Of a stretch of 64,000 nucleotides of DNA, positions 48,927 through 58,794 are shown in pieces (within the stretch, counting starts at the first letter, position 1; every line of letters starts with the position of its first letter). Under the pieces are notes generated by a model, which saw nothing but the letters and a program-made list of their open reading frames with translations, was not told where the DNA came from and searched no databases. The stretch comes from JALHVH01 sp963773685 (GTDB lineage Bacteria > Acidobacteriota > Aminicenantia > Aminicenantales > Saccharicenantaceae): contig CAVZBY010000002.1 in NCBI GenBank assembly GCA_963773685.1, positions 124,001 to 188,000 of the forward strand. Reading direction: 5' to 3'. A program made the translations under genes and the position numbers.

Positions 48927-51900
48927 TTATTTATCAGGCTTAAAAAAGGTATTGGAATAATCATAAGGGTCATCTTGAATGGCGGCATAATTCTCGTCGA
49001 GGTTGGGCTGAAGGCCGACGATGGCCGCAAGACGGCGTATCATCTCAGTGACCTCGCGAACTTCTTCTATGGTCAGTCCTCGTCCCAGGAGAGGCTTCTC
49101 GCGATACGAAAGCCATTTCTTGATGACCTGATAGCCGCCGATCGTGTATTCCCAGACCGGCTTGGGAACCAATCGCCAGCAGGCGACCTGGTTCAGATAA
49201 ACATCATAGGAGTCTCCATTGTCGAGGAGCATCCCTTTTCCGGGCATGGTCACGCCGTCCTTGCCGCCGTGCCCCCAGCCCGCGGTGATGTCGAGGTCTC
49301 CGGCATCGGGATTGAGCGGCTTGCCGTCTATGCGGGCGATGACGCCGATTCCTTTGAGCTCTGGCCGGATCTTGCCAGCGGTCACGCCCGGGACAGGCTT
49401 TTCCGTATCCAAGAGATCGGCTAGTAGGCGGCCCAGCCCGGCGGATGTGAGAAGCGCCGATTTTCTTGCCGGCAGTGGAATCCGAGGCCAATCTTGGCGA
49501 ATTCCATCGGCATTCTCTTTTAGGTAAGCAGGGGAATAGCCAATAGCCAAAGCATTAAGCCATATCAAAGCAGCTTCTGCGGAATCACAATCGGGATTAG
49601 ACAACCCAAGCTTTTTCAAGTAATCGCGGGCGCCAACCGAGAGGTTGGCGATGAATTCTGAAGACTCTTCTCTTGGCAGGACGCGCTGCGTACTGCTGTT
49701 TTCTGTCTGAGGCGAACACTTTTCTGAGACATTAAGCATAACAGGAAAATGTCTTGCGTGGCCGGAAAGGCAATCGTAATCACAGACCAGCTTGGAGAAT
49801 AGGAAAGGAGGACCTTCTGGCTCTTTATCAGCGGTATCACGTGTAATAAAGAAAGCATTACTAAAGAATCTATGCTTGAGAAGTTGAGGACTGGGTCTTG
49901 AAAATAATGGTTGAATGGATTCATCAAGATATGCAAGCCGGATATCAAATGGCTTGAATGGGTAGGATACAATATGATTCTCGTTATAATAGACCTTACC
50001 GATTAGGCCAGCCCTTGCTTTTTCGGCCTTGAATTCTCCTGAAGATTTCATGAAGGCAGGATATAATTCTTGGATTTCTTTGTCTGTTCTTTGAAGATCC
50101 AAATATGCGGCAACTTCTGCGAATTTAGCTTTTTCGTTTCGAAATATTATGAGAGAGTTTTGTCTTCTTTCAATCGGGCCATTAAAGGGAGGGACTCTTG
50201 CTAAATCAATAGTCCTTGGCCATCCTGAATACTCCAGAGAAATATTCGAAGGCCTAAAACTAAATTTATTTGCCTTGTCAGGGGCGGTCTGTTGATACTT
50301 TGAATTGACGTGCTTTGATTCCAAACTCTTAAGAAGCTGCGCTCTTCGGTCTGCGGCTTTTGCAGAATCGAAGTCATCTCTGAATAGCACCTTGCTTTCG
50401 CGAGCCTTCTGATATCCACGCTTAACCCATAGAGATATGGCAACTCCTTGTTGTATTCCTGAGGAAAAGCCGGGGATTGCGAAGATTGTCTCGCTTGTAT
50501 GGCCGTCAGGCGCGTATTCAGAGATTTTTCGATTGCCGTGCATATTCTCGATCCAGAACCGGTCAAAATTCTCGAGGAGATGCTTCCGAAGCACGACAAA
50601 TGAAGGTTCACTGAGCCATGAATGGTTCGATATGAAACAAACGACACCGCGCTTCTCGCCGTGTTCGGCGATGCGCTTTTCGGCCAAACGGAAGAACCGG
50701 ACATAGAGGTCATCCAGATTGAACTTCTTGATACCCCATTCGGAGATCAGCCCCTTCTTGTAAGGCTCGACGAGGCCCTGTTCCTCATCCGGGCTCACGC
50801 CGGCGAAGGCATTGTATGGAGGATTGCCGAGGATGACAAGGATCCTGGCCTCGCGCTTGACCCTGTCCGCCGCGTCCTTCTCCTCGACGAGTTCCGGGAA
50901 AAGGAGGTTCTGCTTGACCTTTTCCTTCGGCGGCTCCCAGCCGGTCAAGGCGTTCGTGAGATAGACGCCCGCCCTTTCATGACGGTCTTCCGAAAAAGGA
51001 GCCCCGTAATTCTGGAGGAGGAGGCCCAGCTGAAGGTGGGAAATGACGAACGGCGCGGGGAGGATCTCGAAACCGAAGATGCGCTCCATGGCGGCCCGCT
51101 TTAAGTCCTGAGCGGCCAGAGCGCCCTCGCCCTTGTCCGCCAGAGTATCGTGAATGCGGCGCAAGGTCTCGACAAGATAAGCCCCCGTTCCGCAGCACGG
51201 GTCGAGGATGACGACACGCGGGTCGGCCAGACCATCGGCGATCTTCAGCTCCTCTCGGAGAACGGCATCCACCCGGGCGACCATGTAGCGGACGATCTCG
51301 TCGGGCGTATACCAAACCCCAAGGTCCTTGCGGAGAACGGGATCGAATTCCTCGAGGAACGGCTCATAAAAATATTGAACGGCCCGCCCTTCCTCGAATG
51401 AAGCGAAGAAGACCGGCTTATCGACGCGATTGAGGGCATCCGTGGTCCAGTTCAAGATCTCGACCAGGCCCAGGGGGCCCAGGCTGGTCGGAGTCGCCAC
51501 CTGTTCGAAAAGGGCTCTGATCATCGGTACGCGCAGGGACCAGGCCGCCGAACGCCAATCGAATTGCGCGGTGTCGGGGCCATAGCCATCGGGTGGGTCG
51601 TATAATCCCGGGCGGAATCCGCTCGCTCCCCCCTTTCCCGGGGCGGTCTTCTCCTTCCGTCGCGCCCAAAGCACCCACGACGAGAACACTCCATAAAAGA
51701 GCGTCTGGACAAGCGTGGAACGGAAGAAATGGTCTCCCTTTTCTCCCTCGAACTTGAGGCCGAGGGATTGTTCCAGGGCTGACCTTAAGCCCTCCAGAGC
51801 GGGCAGATCGGCGGTTTTGATCCGGATGGCCGCTTCCCGTGCGTAAGCCGCTAGGATCGCCGCAACGTCCCGCGGCGCGGACAGGGGAGCGGCGTGGAGC

Positions 51901-52436
51901 ATGACTCTGCGGAGATACTCCACGAATCGGTCTTCTAGACCTGCCGCGGATGCATGCGGACGGGCAGCGAGCGCCCAGAATTCTTCTTCGGAACCGGCCA
52001 GATCGAAACGCTCCAGAACGGAAGCCGTCCCCGATGGCGTTCTTCCGATCAAGGCGAATGAACGGAGATTGGTCACAAGCACGAGCCCGTAGCGTTCCCA
52101 ATAGCGCGCGACTTGATCGCTCTTGATAGTATCCCGCAGATCCTGAGACGGCGGCTTGACCTCGATGACGCCTCTGCTCGGCACCTGGCCGGCCCAAGGG
52201 TCCTCGGCCCCATGGCTCTTTCGTCCCCTGAGCTGATCATGAGTGAATAGCCCGGCGTCGGGCATTCCTGCCCCTCGGTTCTGCAACTGGAAGATGGCCA
52301 GGACCTTCGGCTTGAGGTCCTTTCCGACAGCATTCAGCAGATTGCTGAGGGGGGCATAGAACGAAGTCTCGGGGACTCCTGCACCGGAAGCCCGAATAGC
52401 CGCCGTATCCGATAAAAAGCTTTCGATGATCTTCAT
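48927..52436 (-). CDS. Single-chain type ISP-like restriction-modification enzyme without helicase
   Basis: A 1169-residue protein that combines a nuclease-like N-terminus (PD at 59-60 and EVK at 92-94, a PD-D/ExK pattern), a helical spacer, and an N6-adenine methyltransferase with motif I LDPCCGTGAY (411-420) and motif IV NPPY (538-541). The C-terminal specificity part resembles the type ISP target-recognition domain (SYPFKPFDIRLAY). LlaGI-type enzymes carry a helicase between nuclease and methylase; none fits here. The stretch 49500-50650, which codes for the start of the specificity region, is more AT-rich than the rest, suggesting domain exchange. It probably both modifies and cuts foreign DNA. 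Confidence 0.88.
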   Translation of the reverse strand: MKIIESFLSDTAAIRASGAGVPETSFYAPLSNLLNAVGKDLKPKVLAIFQLQNRGAGMPDAGLFTHDQLRGRKSHGAEDPWAGQVPSRGVIEVKPPSQDLRDTIKSDQVARYWERYGLVLVTNLRSFALIGRTPSGTASVLERFDLAGSEEEFWALAARPHASAAGLEDRFVEYLRRVMLHAAPLSAPRDVAAILAAYAREAAIRIKTADLPALEGLRSALEQSLGLKFEGEKGDHFFRSTLVQTLFYGVFSSWVLWARRKEKTAPGKGGASGFRPGLYDPPDGYGPDTAQFDWRSAAWSLRVPMIRALFEQVATPTSLGPLGLVEILNWTTDALNRVDKPVFFASFEEGRAVQYFYEPFLEEFDPVLRKDLGVWYTPDEIVRYMVARVDAVLREELKIADGLADPRVVILDPCCGTGAYLVETLRRIHDTLADKGEGALAAQDLKRAAMERIFGFEILPAPFVISHLQLGLLLQNYGAPFSEDRHERAGVYLTNALTGWEPPKEKVKQNLLFPELVEEKDAADRVKREARILVILGNPPYNAFAGVSPDEEQGLVEPYKKGLISEWGIKKFNLDDLYVRFFRLAEKRIAEHGEKRGVVCFISNHSWLSEPSFVVLRKHLLENFDRFWIENMHGNRKISEYAPDGHTSETIFAIPGFSSGIQQGVAISLWVKRGYQKARESKVLFRDDFDSAKAADRRAQLLKSLESKHVNSKYQQTAPDKANKFSFRPSNISLEYSGWPRTIDLARVPPFNGPIERRQNSLIIFRNEKAKFAEVAAYLDLQRTDKEIQELYPAFMKSSGEFKAEKARAGLIGKVYYNENHIVSYPFKPFDIRLAYLDESIQPLFSRPSPQLLKHRFFSNAFFITRDTADKEPEGPPFLFSKLVCDYDCLSGHARHFPVMLNVSEKCSPQTENSSTQRVLPREESSEFIANLSVGARDYLKKLGLSNPDCDSAEAALIWLNALAIGYSPAYLKENADGIRQDWPRIPLPARKSALLTSAGLGRLLADLLDTEKPVPGVTAGKIRPELKGIGVIARIDGKPLNPDAGDLDITAGWGHGGKDGVTMPGKGMLLDNGDSYDVYLNQVACWRLVPKPVWEYTIGGYQVIKKWLSYREKPLLGRGLTIEEVREVTEMIRRLAAIVGLQPNLDENYAAIQDDPYDYSNTFFKPDK

Positions 52437-52614
52437 CGCCGCTCGCCCCGGAAACCACGTCCCATCATTCTGGCCCTTGTCGATCCGTCCTGAATTGTGA
52501 ATTTACCTTATGCGCGGAATCCCTGTCAACGCATTTCGCCTGAGCGACTTCGCACCGCGGTTTGCCGCTCCGCGGGAATCATGTTAGAATACGCCCGCCA
52601 TTCCGAGGCTTCGC

Positions 52615-52709
<95 letters not shown>

Positions 52710-52736
52710 TTTCAGGGCCGCCGGAAGGGCTCCGCC

Positions 52737-53498
52737 ATGTCGCCGCAAGAAACGGAAGGGATCAACGCCGGGCCGAGCCCCGAAAGGGGCTGGAAGGGCC
52801 TCTATATTCTTGGCGGGGCCGCGGCGGTTTTTGTTCTCCTGGCCAGCCTCGCTGATATCGTCATAAGCTATTCCCTAGGCGGGGACTTGACGAAGCTTCC
52901 GGGCACCGCAATGGAGCGTTTCGGCGAGCTCCGGCAGAGCCCCTGGCTGGGGCTCTATCATCTAGACCTCCTCAATGTCACCACGACGTTCATTTTGGCG
53001 GCGACCTTTCTTGCGCTCTATGCCGCGCACCGCCGCGTCGCCGGAGGATATGCCGCGACGGCGATGGTCGTCGAGCTCATCGGAGCTTCGGTATTTATCG
53101 CCAATAACGCGGCCCTGCCCATGCTGGCCCTGAGCGCCAAGTACGCCGCGTCCGCATCGGAGGCCCAAAGGACGCTCCTGGCGGCGGCCGGGGAATCCCT
53201 GCTGGCAAAGAGCGAGCATGGGACCCCGGGGGTCTTCCTGGCGTTCCTCCTGCTGTCCATCGCCGGGCTCGTCATGTCCTGGGCCATTCTGAAGGGGCGG
53301 GTCTTCAACAGGGCCACGGCCTGGACGGGGATCCTAAGCAACGCCCTGCTCCTGGCCTATGTCATTCTTGTGGCCTTCGTTCCGAAAACGAAGACGTTTG
53401 CCGTGATGATCTCCTCGCCGGGCGGGCTCTTAGCCGTCGCCTGGCTTTTACTCATCGCCCTCGGGCTGTTCCGCCTGAGCCGCCGTTCCGGATCCTGA
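52737..53498 (+). CDS. Multi-pass membrane protein (DUF4386-like)
   Basis: A 253-residue inner-membrane protein with about six predicted helices (starting at about 22, 79, 109, 163, 190 and 223) and a short cytosolic head. The arrangement and segments such as GLYHLDLLN resemble the DUF4386 family of unknown function. The ATG at 52737 is preceded by GGAAGGG; the longer open frame runs through the tRNA gene and is not used. It is a single gene with no obvious partner. Confidence 0.75.
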   Translation: MSPQETEGINAGPSPERGWKGLYILGGAAAVFVLLASLADIVISYSLGGDLTKLPGTAMERFGELRQSPWLGLYHLDLLNVTTTFILAATFLALYAAHRRVAGGYAATAMVVELIGASVFIANNAALPMLALSAKYAASASEAQRTLLAAAGESLLAKSEHGTPGVFLAFLLLSIAGLVMSWAILKGRVFNRATAWTGILSNALLLAYVILVAFVPKTKTFAVMISSPGGLLAVAWLLLIALGLFRLSRRSGS

Positions 53499-53575
53499 GG
53501 GGACCGGCTTGACCCGAATTAGTGTTCCAGGCGGTTCCGGCATATAATGGAGCCGGACCGGGGCATGGTTTCCGC

Positions 53576-54199
53576 ATGAGAAGATCATATCGATTTTGGA
53601 AAGGGATCATCCTGCTCTTGCTTTGTACCGGGACCCCTGGGCGCGTCTGGCCCCAGGCCCATCGGCGCTGGATAGATCCCGCCTCCCAGTACCGGCTTTA
53701 TCTCAAGATCATGACGTTCGACAGGAATTTGAAGGCCAGGATCGGGGCTGAATTCATCATAGGGATCCTATACGCGGGCCTGGTGGGGGAATCCCGCCAA
53801 GCCAGGGATGATTTCGCCCGTGCCGTCGCGGCCGGGCCGGCCGAGTTCGAAGGCCTTCCGGTCAGCACCGTCCCCATCGAATATGGCAAAAAGGGGGAGA
53901 TCGAGGCCGCCCTGGCCAAAGCGTCGGTCGACGCTCTTTACGTGACTCCCGTCGGATCCTATGACCTGGGCCCCGTTTCCGTCGCCTGCCGCGCCAGGGG
54001 CGTCTCTACCTTCTCTGGTATCCCCGAATACCTCGGCCGCGGCCTTTCGGTGAGCTTCGAGGTCAGCGGGCGCCAGGCCAAAGTCCTCGTCAACCTCGCA
54101 AATTCCAGGGCCGAAGGCTCGGACTTCAGCGCCCGGCTTCTGGATATGGTCACGGTCGTGGACGCGCGAGACGCGGAGGCGCCCCTTGAAACTCCTTGA
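53576..54199 (+). CDS. YfiR-like periplasmic protein (DUF4154)
   Basis: A 207-residue secreted protein with a signal peptide (about 1-28) and the YfiR pattern LYLKIMTFDRNL followed by an alternating alpha/beta domain. In Pseudomonas, YfiR is a periplasmic repressor of the diguanylate cyclase YfiN. Its gene overlaps the following cyclase by 14 bases, which strongly supports that role. The Met at 53576 is used; a TATAAT at 53543-53548 lies 27 bases upstream. No YfiB-like lipoprotein is adjacent. Confidence 0.82.
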   Translation: MRRSYRFWKGIILLLLCTGTPGRVWPQAHRRWIDPASQYRLYLKIMTFDRNLKARIGAEFIIGILYAGLVGESRQARDDFARAVAAGPAEFEGLPVSTVPIEYGKKGEIEAALAKASVDALYVTPVGSYDLGPVSVACRARGVSTFSGIPEYLGRGLSVSFEVSGRQAKVLVNLANSRAEGSDFSARLLDMVTVVDARDAEAPLETP

Positions 54200-56402
54200 T
54201 TCCCTCAAGCCTCGGCGATTCGGTTTGAAGATGTTTTTCGTTGCCTTGCCGATAATCATGGCCTTCAGCGCCCTCGTCATCCTCCTGGGCTCGAGCGAAC
54301 ACCGAAAACAATCCTTTGAGGCTGCCGCGGACAAAGCGCACGTGATCTCGCATATGACGACCTTCGGCCTCGGGCCGGCACTGTTCTTCGAGGATTCCTC
54401 TACGATCGAAGAGGTCATCCAATCCGCGAAACAGAACAAGGACCTGAGCTACATCGTCGTCCTGGATGCCTCCGGGCGCACCGTCGCGGAGTTCAACAAA
54501 TCCGCGGCGCCGCCTCAGGATGCCGGCTTTGCCTCAGGCATGGAAAAGGGATATTTCTCTCGGGACGGGGAAACGTATCATTTCGCGGCTCCGGTCATCT
54601 ACAATGACCGACAGCTCGGGAGTCTCTACCTCGGCCTTTCCTTCCATGATGCCTTGAGGGCCACGGCCATTTATCGGGGGAAACTCATCCTCGTGGGGCT
54701 GGGTCTGTTGATCGTTGGGCTGGCAGCCGTATATTTCCTCAGTATGGCGATCACGAGACCGCTCCGCAGGGTCGCCGAGACTGCCCGCGAGGTCGCCAGG
54801 GGGGATATGACCAAACGGGCCCCGGTCACAACCTTTGACGAATCCGGGCAGTTGGCCATGGCTTTCAATACGATGGTAGACGCCCTGGAGGAGTCTCGGG
54901 CCACCCTCGAGAAACGCGTCGAACAGCGTACCCGGGAGCTTCAGGTGGAGGTCACCGAGCGGAGCCGCGCGGAATCCGCCCTCCGCGAGAGCGAGGAGAA
55001 CTTCCGGAGCATGGTGGAGAGCCTCGGGGAGGGCGTCGGGCTGGTTTCCCCGACGGAGGAGTTCCTGTTCGCGAACAGGAGCGCTGCCTTGATCTTCGGC
55101 CTGCCCGAAAACGAGCTTGCCGGGGCAAGCCTGCGCGAATTCACGGATCCCGGGAACTTCGAGATCATCGGTGAGCAGACGGCGCGCCGGCGGGAGGGGG
55201 AGCGCGGGTCCTATGAGCTCGAGATCCGCAGAGCGGACGGGACGCGGCGGACGATCCTCCTGACGGCCATTCCGCGGTTCCGTCCGGACGGCGAATATCT
55301 CGGGGCGCTCTCGGTCTTCACCGACATCACCGACCGGAAAGCTGCCGAACGAGAGCTCAGGGACGCCAATGATAATCTGCATGGAACGGTCCTTGCCCTC
55401 GAACAGCGCAACGCGCAGATCTCTCTCCTCAGCGAGCTCTACGAAGCGTTCCAGGCGTGCCGGAAGGAAGAAGAGATCTACGAGACGGCGAGCCGGTTCG
55501 CCGCGAAGCTCTTCCCCGGAGACGCGGGCGTGCTCTATATCTTCAAGGAGTCCCGGAATCTCCTGGATGCGGCGATGGCCTGGGGCCCGGCGGAGGGGAC
55601 GGCGGGCGTCCTGGTTCCCGACGATTGTTGGGCCCTCCGGAGAGGGAAGGTGCAACTGGCCGACAAATCCGCCACCACTCCGCTTTGTCCTCATGTCCGC
55701 TCGGACGGCGGTGCCCCTCCTTATATCTGTGTGCCGCTTACCGCGCGGGGGGAGACGCTCGGCCTCCTGCATATCCGGTTCCAGGGGGTCTCCGTCCTGG
55801 ACGACGGCCGGAGCGACGGGGCCAAGCCGCAGTTCGCCCAGAACTTTGCCGAGCGGATCTCCCTGGCCCTGGACAATTTCAGATTGTGGGCCAAGCTTCT
55901 CCAGCAATCCATCCGCGACCCTCTCACGGGGCTGTTCAACCGCAGGTACATGGAAGTGACGCTCGAGCGCGAGCTCGCCAGGTCCGAACGGAACGGGGCG
56001 CCGCTCGGCGTGATCATGCTGGACATCGACAAGTTCAAGAGCTTCAACGATTCGTTCGGCCACGAGGCAGGGGACGAGATGCTGAAGGCCATCGGAGCGT
56101 TCCTCCCGGCCCATGTCCGGAGGGAGGACATCGTCTGCCGCTACGGCGGCGAGGAGTTCATCGTGATCCTTCCGGGAGCCTCCCTGCAGGCCTCTGCCGA
56201 AAAGGCCCGGAAGCTGTGTCTGGAGGTCCGATCCCTCAGCGTCGTGTATGATCGGGCCCCCCTCGGCCCGATCAGCTTCTCCCTGGGGGTCGCCGCCTAT
56301 CCCGGGCACGGAGCGACGCGAATGGCCGTTGTCCAAGCCGCGGATATGGCCCTGCTCCGGGCCAAGAAGGAAGGCCGGGACCGCGTCGTCGTCGCCGAGT
56401 AG
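54186..56402 (+). CDS. Membrane diguanylate cyclase with CHASE-type, HAMP, PAS, GAF and GGDEF domains
   Basis: A 738-residue signalling enzyme that makes cyclic di-GMP. Order: membrane helix (about 15-35), periplasmic sensor like CHASE8 (about 38-155), second helix (about 162-185), HAMP (about 185-240), PAS (about 275-395), GAF (about 420-570) and GGDEF (about 580-735). The active-site loop is GGEEF, with an intact inhibitory site RRED five residues ahead. The layout matches YfiN, with PAS and GAF added. The start overlaps the yfiR-like gene by 14 bases. Periplasmic YfiR-type inhibition is inferred. Confidence 0.92.
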   Translation: MKLLDSLKPRRFGLKMFFVALPIIMAFSALVILLGSSEHRKQSFEAAADKAHVISHMTTFGLGPALFFEDSSTIEEVIQSAKQNKDLSYIVVLDASGRTVAEFNKSAAPPQDAGFASGMEKGYFSRDGETYHFAAPVIYNDRQLGSLYLGLSFHDALRATAIYRGKLILVGLGLLIVGLAAVYFLSMAITRPLRRVAETAREVARGDMTKRAPVTTFDESGQLAMAFNTMVDALEESRATLEKRVEQRTRELQVEVTERSRAESALRESEENFRSMVESLGEGVGLVSPTEEFLFANRSAALIFGLPENELAGASLREFTDPGNFEIIGEQTARRREGERGSYELEIRRADGTRRTILLTAIPRFRPDGEYLGALSVFTDITDRKAAERELRDANDNLHGTVLALEQRNAQISLLSELYEAFQACRKEEEIYETASRFAAKLFPGDAGVLYIFKESRNLLDAAMAWGPAEGTAGVLVPDDCWALRRGKVQLADKSATTPLCPHVRSDGGAPPYICVPLTARGETLGLLHIRFQGVSVLDDGRSDGAKPQFAQNFAERISLALDNFRLWAKLLQQSIRDPLTGLFNRRYMEVTLERELARSERNGAPLGVIMLDIDKFKSFNDSFGHEAGDEMLKAIGAFLPAHVRREDIVCRYGGEEFIVILPGASLQASAEKARKLCLEVRSLSVVYDRAPLGPISFSLGVAAYPGHGATRMAVVQAADMALLRAKKEGRDRVVVAE

Positions 56403-56552
56403 AGGCTCCCGGGCGGCTTGACCCGTTCGCCGACGATATCCCCCATGAAGGGGGTGGAGCCAAAGAACGGGACCCCGCTTTTCAGGGCGAGGACGCCGAA
56501 CGCGGATCGGAGCTCAGGGTCAACACTATAAAGGCCCTCAGGCCCTATGGGG

Positions 56553-56581
56553 TTGACAAAACTCCTGCCGTCAAATACATT
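56553..56581 (+). promoter_or_regulatory. Promoter of the DUF1846 gene
   Basis: TTGACA (56553-56558), a 17-base spacer and TACATT (56576-56581). The leader before the ATG at 56633 is about 45 bases. The 230-base gap upstream holds no gene. Confidence 0.7.
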
Positions 56582-56632
56582 GCGGACGAGAATTCCCTCT
56601 TCGAATTCCGGACCGGAGAACAGGACCATCGC

Positions 56633-58150
56633 ATGAACGGAAAGATCGGCTTCGACAACGCCAAGTACCTCGCGGAACAGACCGCGGCCATTCTCGAACG
56701 GGTCGAGCGGTCGCACGACAAGCTCTACCTCGAGTTCGGGGGCAAGCTCCTCTTCGATTACCACGCGGCCCGCGTCCTGCCCGGCTACGATCCGAACGTC
56801 AAGATGAAGCTCCTCCGGGACCTCAAGGGCAAGGCCGATATCATCCTCTGTATCTACGCCGGGGACATCGAGCGGCGCAAGGTCCGGGCCGATTTCGGCA
56901 TCACCTACGACGCCGACGCCCTCAAGCTCATCGACGACCTCCGGGACTGGGGGATCGACGTCCGGGCCGTCGTCATCACGCGGTTCGAGAACCAGCCCTC
57001 CGCCCGGATGTTCAAGAACAAGCTCGAGCGCCGGAGCCTCAAGGTCTATACGCACCGGTTCACCAAGGGGTACCCGACGGACATCGAGACGATCGTCAGC
57101 GACGAGGGCTACGGCGCCAACGAGTACATCGAGACGGAGCACCCCCTGGTCATCGTGACCGGTCCGGGACCGGGCAGCGGCAAGCTGGCCACCTGCCTGT
57201 CCCAGCTCTACCACGACCATAAGCGCGGCCGGGATTCCGGATACGCCAAGTTCGAGACCTTCCCCATCTGGAACCTTCCCCTCAAGCACCCCGTCAACGT
57301 CGCCTACGAAGCGGCCACGGCCGATATCGGGGACTTCAACCTGATCGATCCCTTCCACCTGGAGGCCTACGCCAAAAGCGCCGTCAATTATAACCGGGAC
57401 GTCGAGGTCTTCCCCGTCCTCGAGAGGATCCTGGAGAAGATCACGGGCACGGCGGCCGTCTACAAGTCGCCCACGGACATGGGCTGCAACGCCGCGGGGT
57501 TCGGCATCGTCGATGACGAGACCTGCCGCGACGCCGCGAAGCAGGAGCTCATCCGGCGCTATTTCCGGTATTCCTGCGAATACGTCATGGGCTTCGCCGA
57601 GCGCGAGACCGTCCAGCGGGCGGAGCTCCTGATGAAGGAGCTCGGGCTCAAGCCCGAGGACCGGCGCGTCGTCGCCCCGGCCCGGGAGGCGGCCCGGGAG
57701 GCCCTCGCCCAGGGAAAAGGCAACCGCGGGATCTTCGTCGGGGCCGCCCTCGAGCTCCGGGACGGGACGATCATCACCGGCAAGAACTCGCCTCTCCTGC
57801 ATGCGGCTTCGAGCCTCGTCCTCAACGCCGTCAAGACTCTGGCCGGCGTCCCTGGTCCGATCCACCTCCTCTCCCCCTCGGTCATCGACTCGGTGGCCCG
57901 GCTCAAGGAGGACGTCCTGGGCGCCCGGTCCGTCAGCCTCGACCTCAGCGAGGTCCTCATCTGCCTGAGCATCAACGCCGCGACCAACCCGGCGGCCGCG
58001 ATGGCCCTCGAGAAGCTGAAGGACCTTCAAGGATGCGAAGTCCACATGACCCACATCCCGACGCCCGGAGACGAGGCGGGGATGAAGCGGTTCGGCATCA
58101 ACCTGACCAGCGACCCCGAGTTCGCGAGCAAGAGCCTGTTCGTGGGGTGA
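56633..58150 (+). CDS. DUF1846 / UPF0371 protein
   Basis: A 505-residue cytoplasmic protein of a conserved family best known from Gram-positive and anaerobic bacteria. Recognisable stretches include EFGGKLLFDYHAARVLPGY near the start and a P-loop-like segment GPGPGSGKLATCLSQLY (about 182-198). Structures of homologues exist but the function is unknown. It has its own promoter and is followed after four bases by a Yip1-like membrane gene and then a GNAT gene. Confidence 0.9.
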   Translation: MNGKIGFDNAKYLAEQTAAILERVERSHDKLYLEFGGKLLFDYHAARVLPGYDPNVKMKLLRDLKGKADIILCIYAGDIERRKVRADFGITYDADALKLIDDLRDWGIDVRAVVITRFENQPSARMFKNKLERRSLKVYTHRFTKGYPTDIETIVSDEGYGANEYIETEHPLVIVTGPGPGSGKLATCLSQLYHDHKRGRDSGYAKFETFPIWNLPLKHPVNVAYEAATADIGDFNLIDPFHLEAYAKSAVNYNRDVEVFPVLERILEKITGTAAVYKSPTDMGCNAAGFGIVDDETCRDAAKQELIRRYFRYSCEYVMGFAERETVQRAELLMKELGLKPEDRRVVAPAREAAREALAQGKGNRGIFVGAALELRDGTIITGKNSPLLHAASSLVLNAVKTLAGVPGPIHLLSPSVIDSVARLKEDVLGARSVSLDLSEVLICLSINAATNPAAAMALEKLKDLQGCEVHMTHIPTPGDEAGMKRFGINLTSDPEFASKSLFVG

Positions 58151-58154
58151 TATC

Positions 58155-58781
58155 ATGAGCTCTTCCTTCCATCCTTTATTTGGGAGCGTTCTTGTCCCGG
58201 GCCGGACGTTCCTGCGCCTGAGGGACGATGTCCATCCGTTGGGCCGAGGGCTTCGGATCGTGCTCCTGACGGGGGTCCTCTGCGCGATCACGGCGATGGT
58301 GCTCGCCGCCGCGGGAGCGGTCCCGATGGCCCCGATATCCATCCCCGTGCGGACGGAGAATTATTATGTCTGGCAGGCGGTCTTCACCCTGCCCGTGCTC
58401 CTGATGTCGTGGATCCTGACATCGGTCGTCGTCCATATCCTGGGCAGGGGAAGCCGGAGGGGAGGATCGCTGAAGAAGACCCTGGGCCTGTTCGGCTTCG
58501 TCCAGGCGGTGCCCCTTCTCCTCCTTTGGGCCGTTCAGGCCATCATCGCCGTCTTCTACGTCCTGGGGATGGGACAGCAGGAAATGGTCGATATCCTGTC
58601 GGCCCCGTCGACCCTCCAGACCGTGTTCCTTGCGATCTTCGGGGTGGCGTTCGCCTGGTCGTTCCTTCTCGCCTGCTTGGCCGCCTCTATATCGCAGAAG
58701 GTCAAGTGGCCCGCCGCCCTGTTCCTGGGACTCCTGGCGGAGATCCTGTTCGTCGGGCCGGTCATGTTCCTCCTCAGGTGA
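58155..58781 (+). CDS. Yip1-family membrane protein
   Basis: A 208-residue protein with five predicted membrane helices and the Yip1 pattern of a short N-terminal segment (LFGSVLVPGRTF) before the first helix. Bacterial Yip1 proteins have no known function. It begins four bases after the DUF1846 stop, so it is in the same transcript. Confidence 0.82.
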   Translation: MSSSFHPLFGSVLVPGRTFLRLRDDVHPLGRGLRIVLLTGVLCAITAMVLAAAGAVPMAPISIPVRTENYYVWQAVFTLPVLLMSWILTSVVVHILGRGSRRGGSLKKTLGLFGFVQAVPLLLLWAVQAIIAVFYVLGMGQQEMVDILSAPSTLQTVFLAIFGVAFAWSFLLACLAASISQKVKWPAALFLGLLAEILFVGPVMFLLR

Positions 58782-58794
58782 AGGGGGAGCGCTT

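Noticed and set aside
53509..53548. TTGACC plus TATAAT as a promoter for the yfiR-like gene
   Set aside because: The spacing is 28 bases, too long for a sigma-70 type promoter; only the -10 is credible.
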